In this document: positions 37,471 through 37,798 of the stretch, one piece after another
Layout: every line of letters begins with the position of its first letter
Position numbering within the stretch: position 1 is the stretch's first letter
From: an uncultured Prevotella sp.
Lineage (GTDB): Bacteria; Bacteroidota; Bacteroidia; Bacteroidales; Bacteroidaceae
Assembly: GCA_900551055.1 (NCBI GenBank)
Contig: URUK01000024.1
Span: 1 to 37,798, forward strand
Length of the DNA: 37,798 nt
Direction of reading: 5' to 3'
Notes under the pieces: model-generated
Told to the model about the DNA's origin: nothing
Seen by the model: the letters and a program-made list of their open reading frames with translations, nothing else
Database searches by the model: none
Translations under genes and position numbers: made by a program

Positions 37471-37616
37471 AGTTAAAGGAGTTAAAGAAGTTATCGCTCG
37501 CTGCGCTCGCTGGGAGTTAAGACAAATGCCTTGTCTGCTTGTCCCTTGTTACTTGTCAACCGACAAAGGTCATGTCTTTAACTTCTTTAACTCCTTTAAC
37601 TTCTTTAACTTCTTAA
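37471..37616. repeat. Inverted repeat of AGTTAAAGA/AGTTAAAGG units
   Basis: The left array 37471-37520 (GGAGTTAAAGGAGTTAAAGA, AGTTATCGCTCGCTGCGCTC) faces the right array 37570-37616 (four TTTAACTTC/TTTAACTCC units). The loop holds TTGTCTGCTTGTCCCTTG words also found at 26405-26434. The left arm carries an extra CGCTCGCTGCGCTCGCTG segment comparable with the CGCTCGCTTCGCGAG core at 6508-6522. It starts about 10 nt after the PAS stop. Confidence 0.85.
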
Positions 37617-37624
37617 AAAAGAAC

Positions 37625-37632
37625 TACCTTTG
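37625..37632 (+). promoter_or_regulatory. -7 box TACCTTTG of ychF
   Basis: A perfect TAnnTTTG match, 29 nt before the ychF ATG and directly after the inverted repeat, so any -33 element would lie in the repeat arm. Confidence 0.65.
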
Positions 37633-37661
37633 CACGCGAAGATTATAAACGTTTATAACAG

Positions 37662-37798
37662 ATGTCATTAAAATGTGGTATAGTGGGGTTGCCCAACGTG
37701 GGCAAATCCACCCTTTTCAACTGCTTGTCGAGCGCGAAGGCGCAGGCGGCCAACTTCCCGTTCTGCACCATAGAGCCTAACGTAGGCATGATAACCGT
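37662..37798 (+). CDS. ychF: YchF/OLA1-type P-loop ATPase, N-terminal fragment
   Basis: The window ends 45 codons into this gene. MSLKCGIVGLPNVGKSTLFN carries the G1/Walker A GLPNVGKS, and AANFPFCTIEPNVGMI matches the switch I region of YchF. This ribosome-associated Obg-related protein prefers ATP to GTP. It has its own promoter. Confidence 0.93.
   Translation, partial: MSLKCGIVGLPNVGKSTLFNCLSSAKAQAANFPFCTIEPNVGMIT

Overview
The window looks like the chromosome of a GC-rich member of the Bacteroidales, probably Prevotellaceae. The genus is not determined. The reasons are: repeated promoters of the Bacteroidetes form (TTTG, then TAnnTTTG about 19-23 bp later), almost no Shine-Dalgarno sites, a TonB-dependent receptor with a carboxypeptidase-regulatory-like N-terminal domain, a frdC-frdA-frdB fumarate reductase operon, and the order mnmG-apt-uvrC-dtd-MazG-like-deoC. 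No rRNA, tRNA, CRISPR array or classical IS transposase was seen.

Layout. 1-2013, minus strand: 5' part of a topoisomerase IV ATPase-subunit gene (parE) and a GNAT-fold gene. 2572-11326, plus strand: TonB receptor, secreted phosphoesterase, VanX-like dipeptidase, a four-helix-bundle protein bracketed by repeats, a SAM-dependent methyltransferase with repeat-derived insertions, and a translationally coupled carboxylesterase. 11540-16525: MATE transporter, an AraC-type regulator divergent from a flavodoxin-SDR pair, and an Hsp20 gene. 17043-22991, minus strand: WG-repeat protein and the fumarate reductase operon, which is interrupted between frdA and frdB by a second four-helix-bundle gene. 23407-30409, plus strand: mnmG, apt, uvrC, dtd, MazG-like and deoC, with two parS-like sites flanking apt. 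30831-34662: divergent polyprenyl synthetase and polA. 35038-37798: AAA-ATPase/PD-(D/E)XK protein, a small AT-rich secreted protein, a PAS protein, and the start of ychF.

The most unusual content lies between genes. Nearly every long spacer is a mosaic of repeat families: (1) a 35-40 bp repeat whose one strand carries the G-quadruplex motif GGGAGGGTTGGGGTGGG, often in inverted pairs; (2) hairpins with 17-22 bp near-perfect arms around AAAGGCCG/TTTTGC words; (3) degenerate 10-mers of the type CCTATTCGGC/CCTTATCAGT; (4) long inverted repeats whose arms are built of 7-10 bp tandem units. Many begin at, or supply, the stop codon of the upstream gene. Class 4 repeats also flank both four-helix-bundle (S23/IVP/Avd-like) genes, which recalls the intervening sequences of spirochaete 23S rRNA genes (inverted repeats around a four-helix-bundle ORF). 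I propose that these are ORF-bearing members of a repeat/mobile system whose ORF-less relatives are scattered through the window. One array unit also occurs in frame inside the methyltransferase gene.

The canonical parS next to mnmG suggests the window lies in the origin-proximal, ParB-organised part of the chromosome. All functional calls come from reading motifs by eye; no database search was run.
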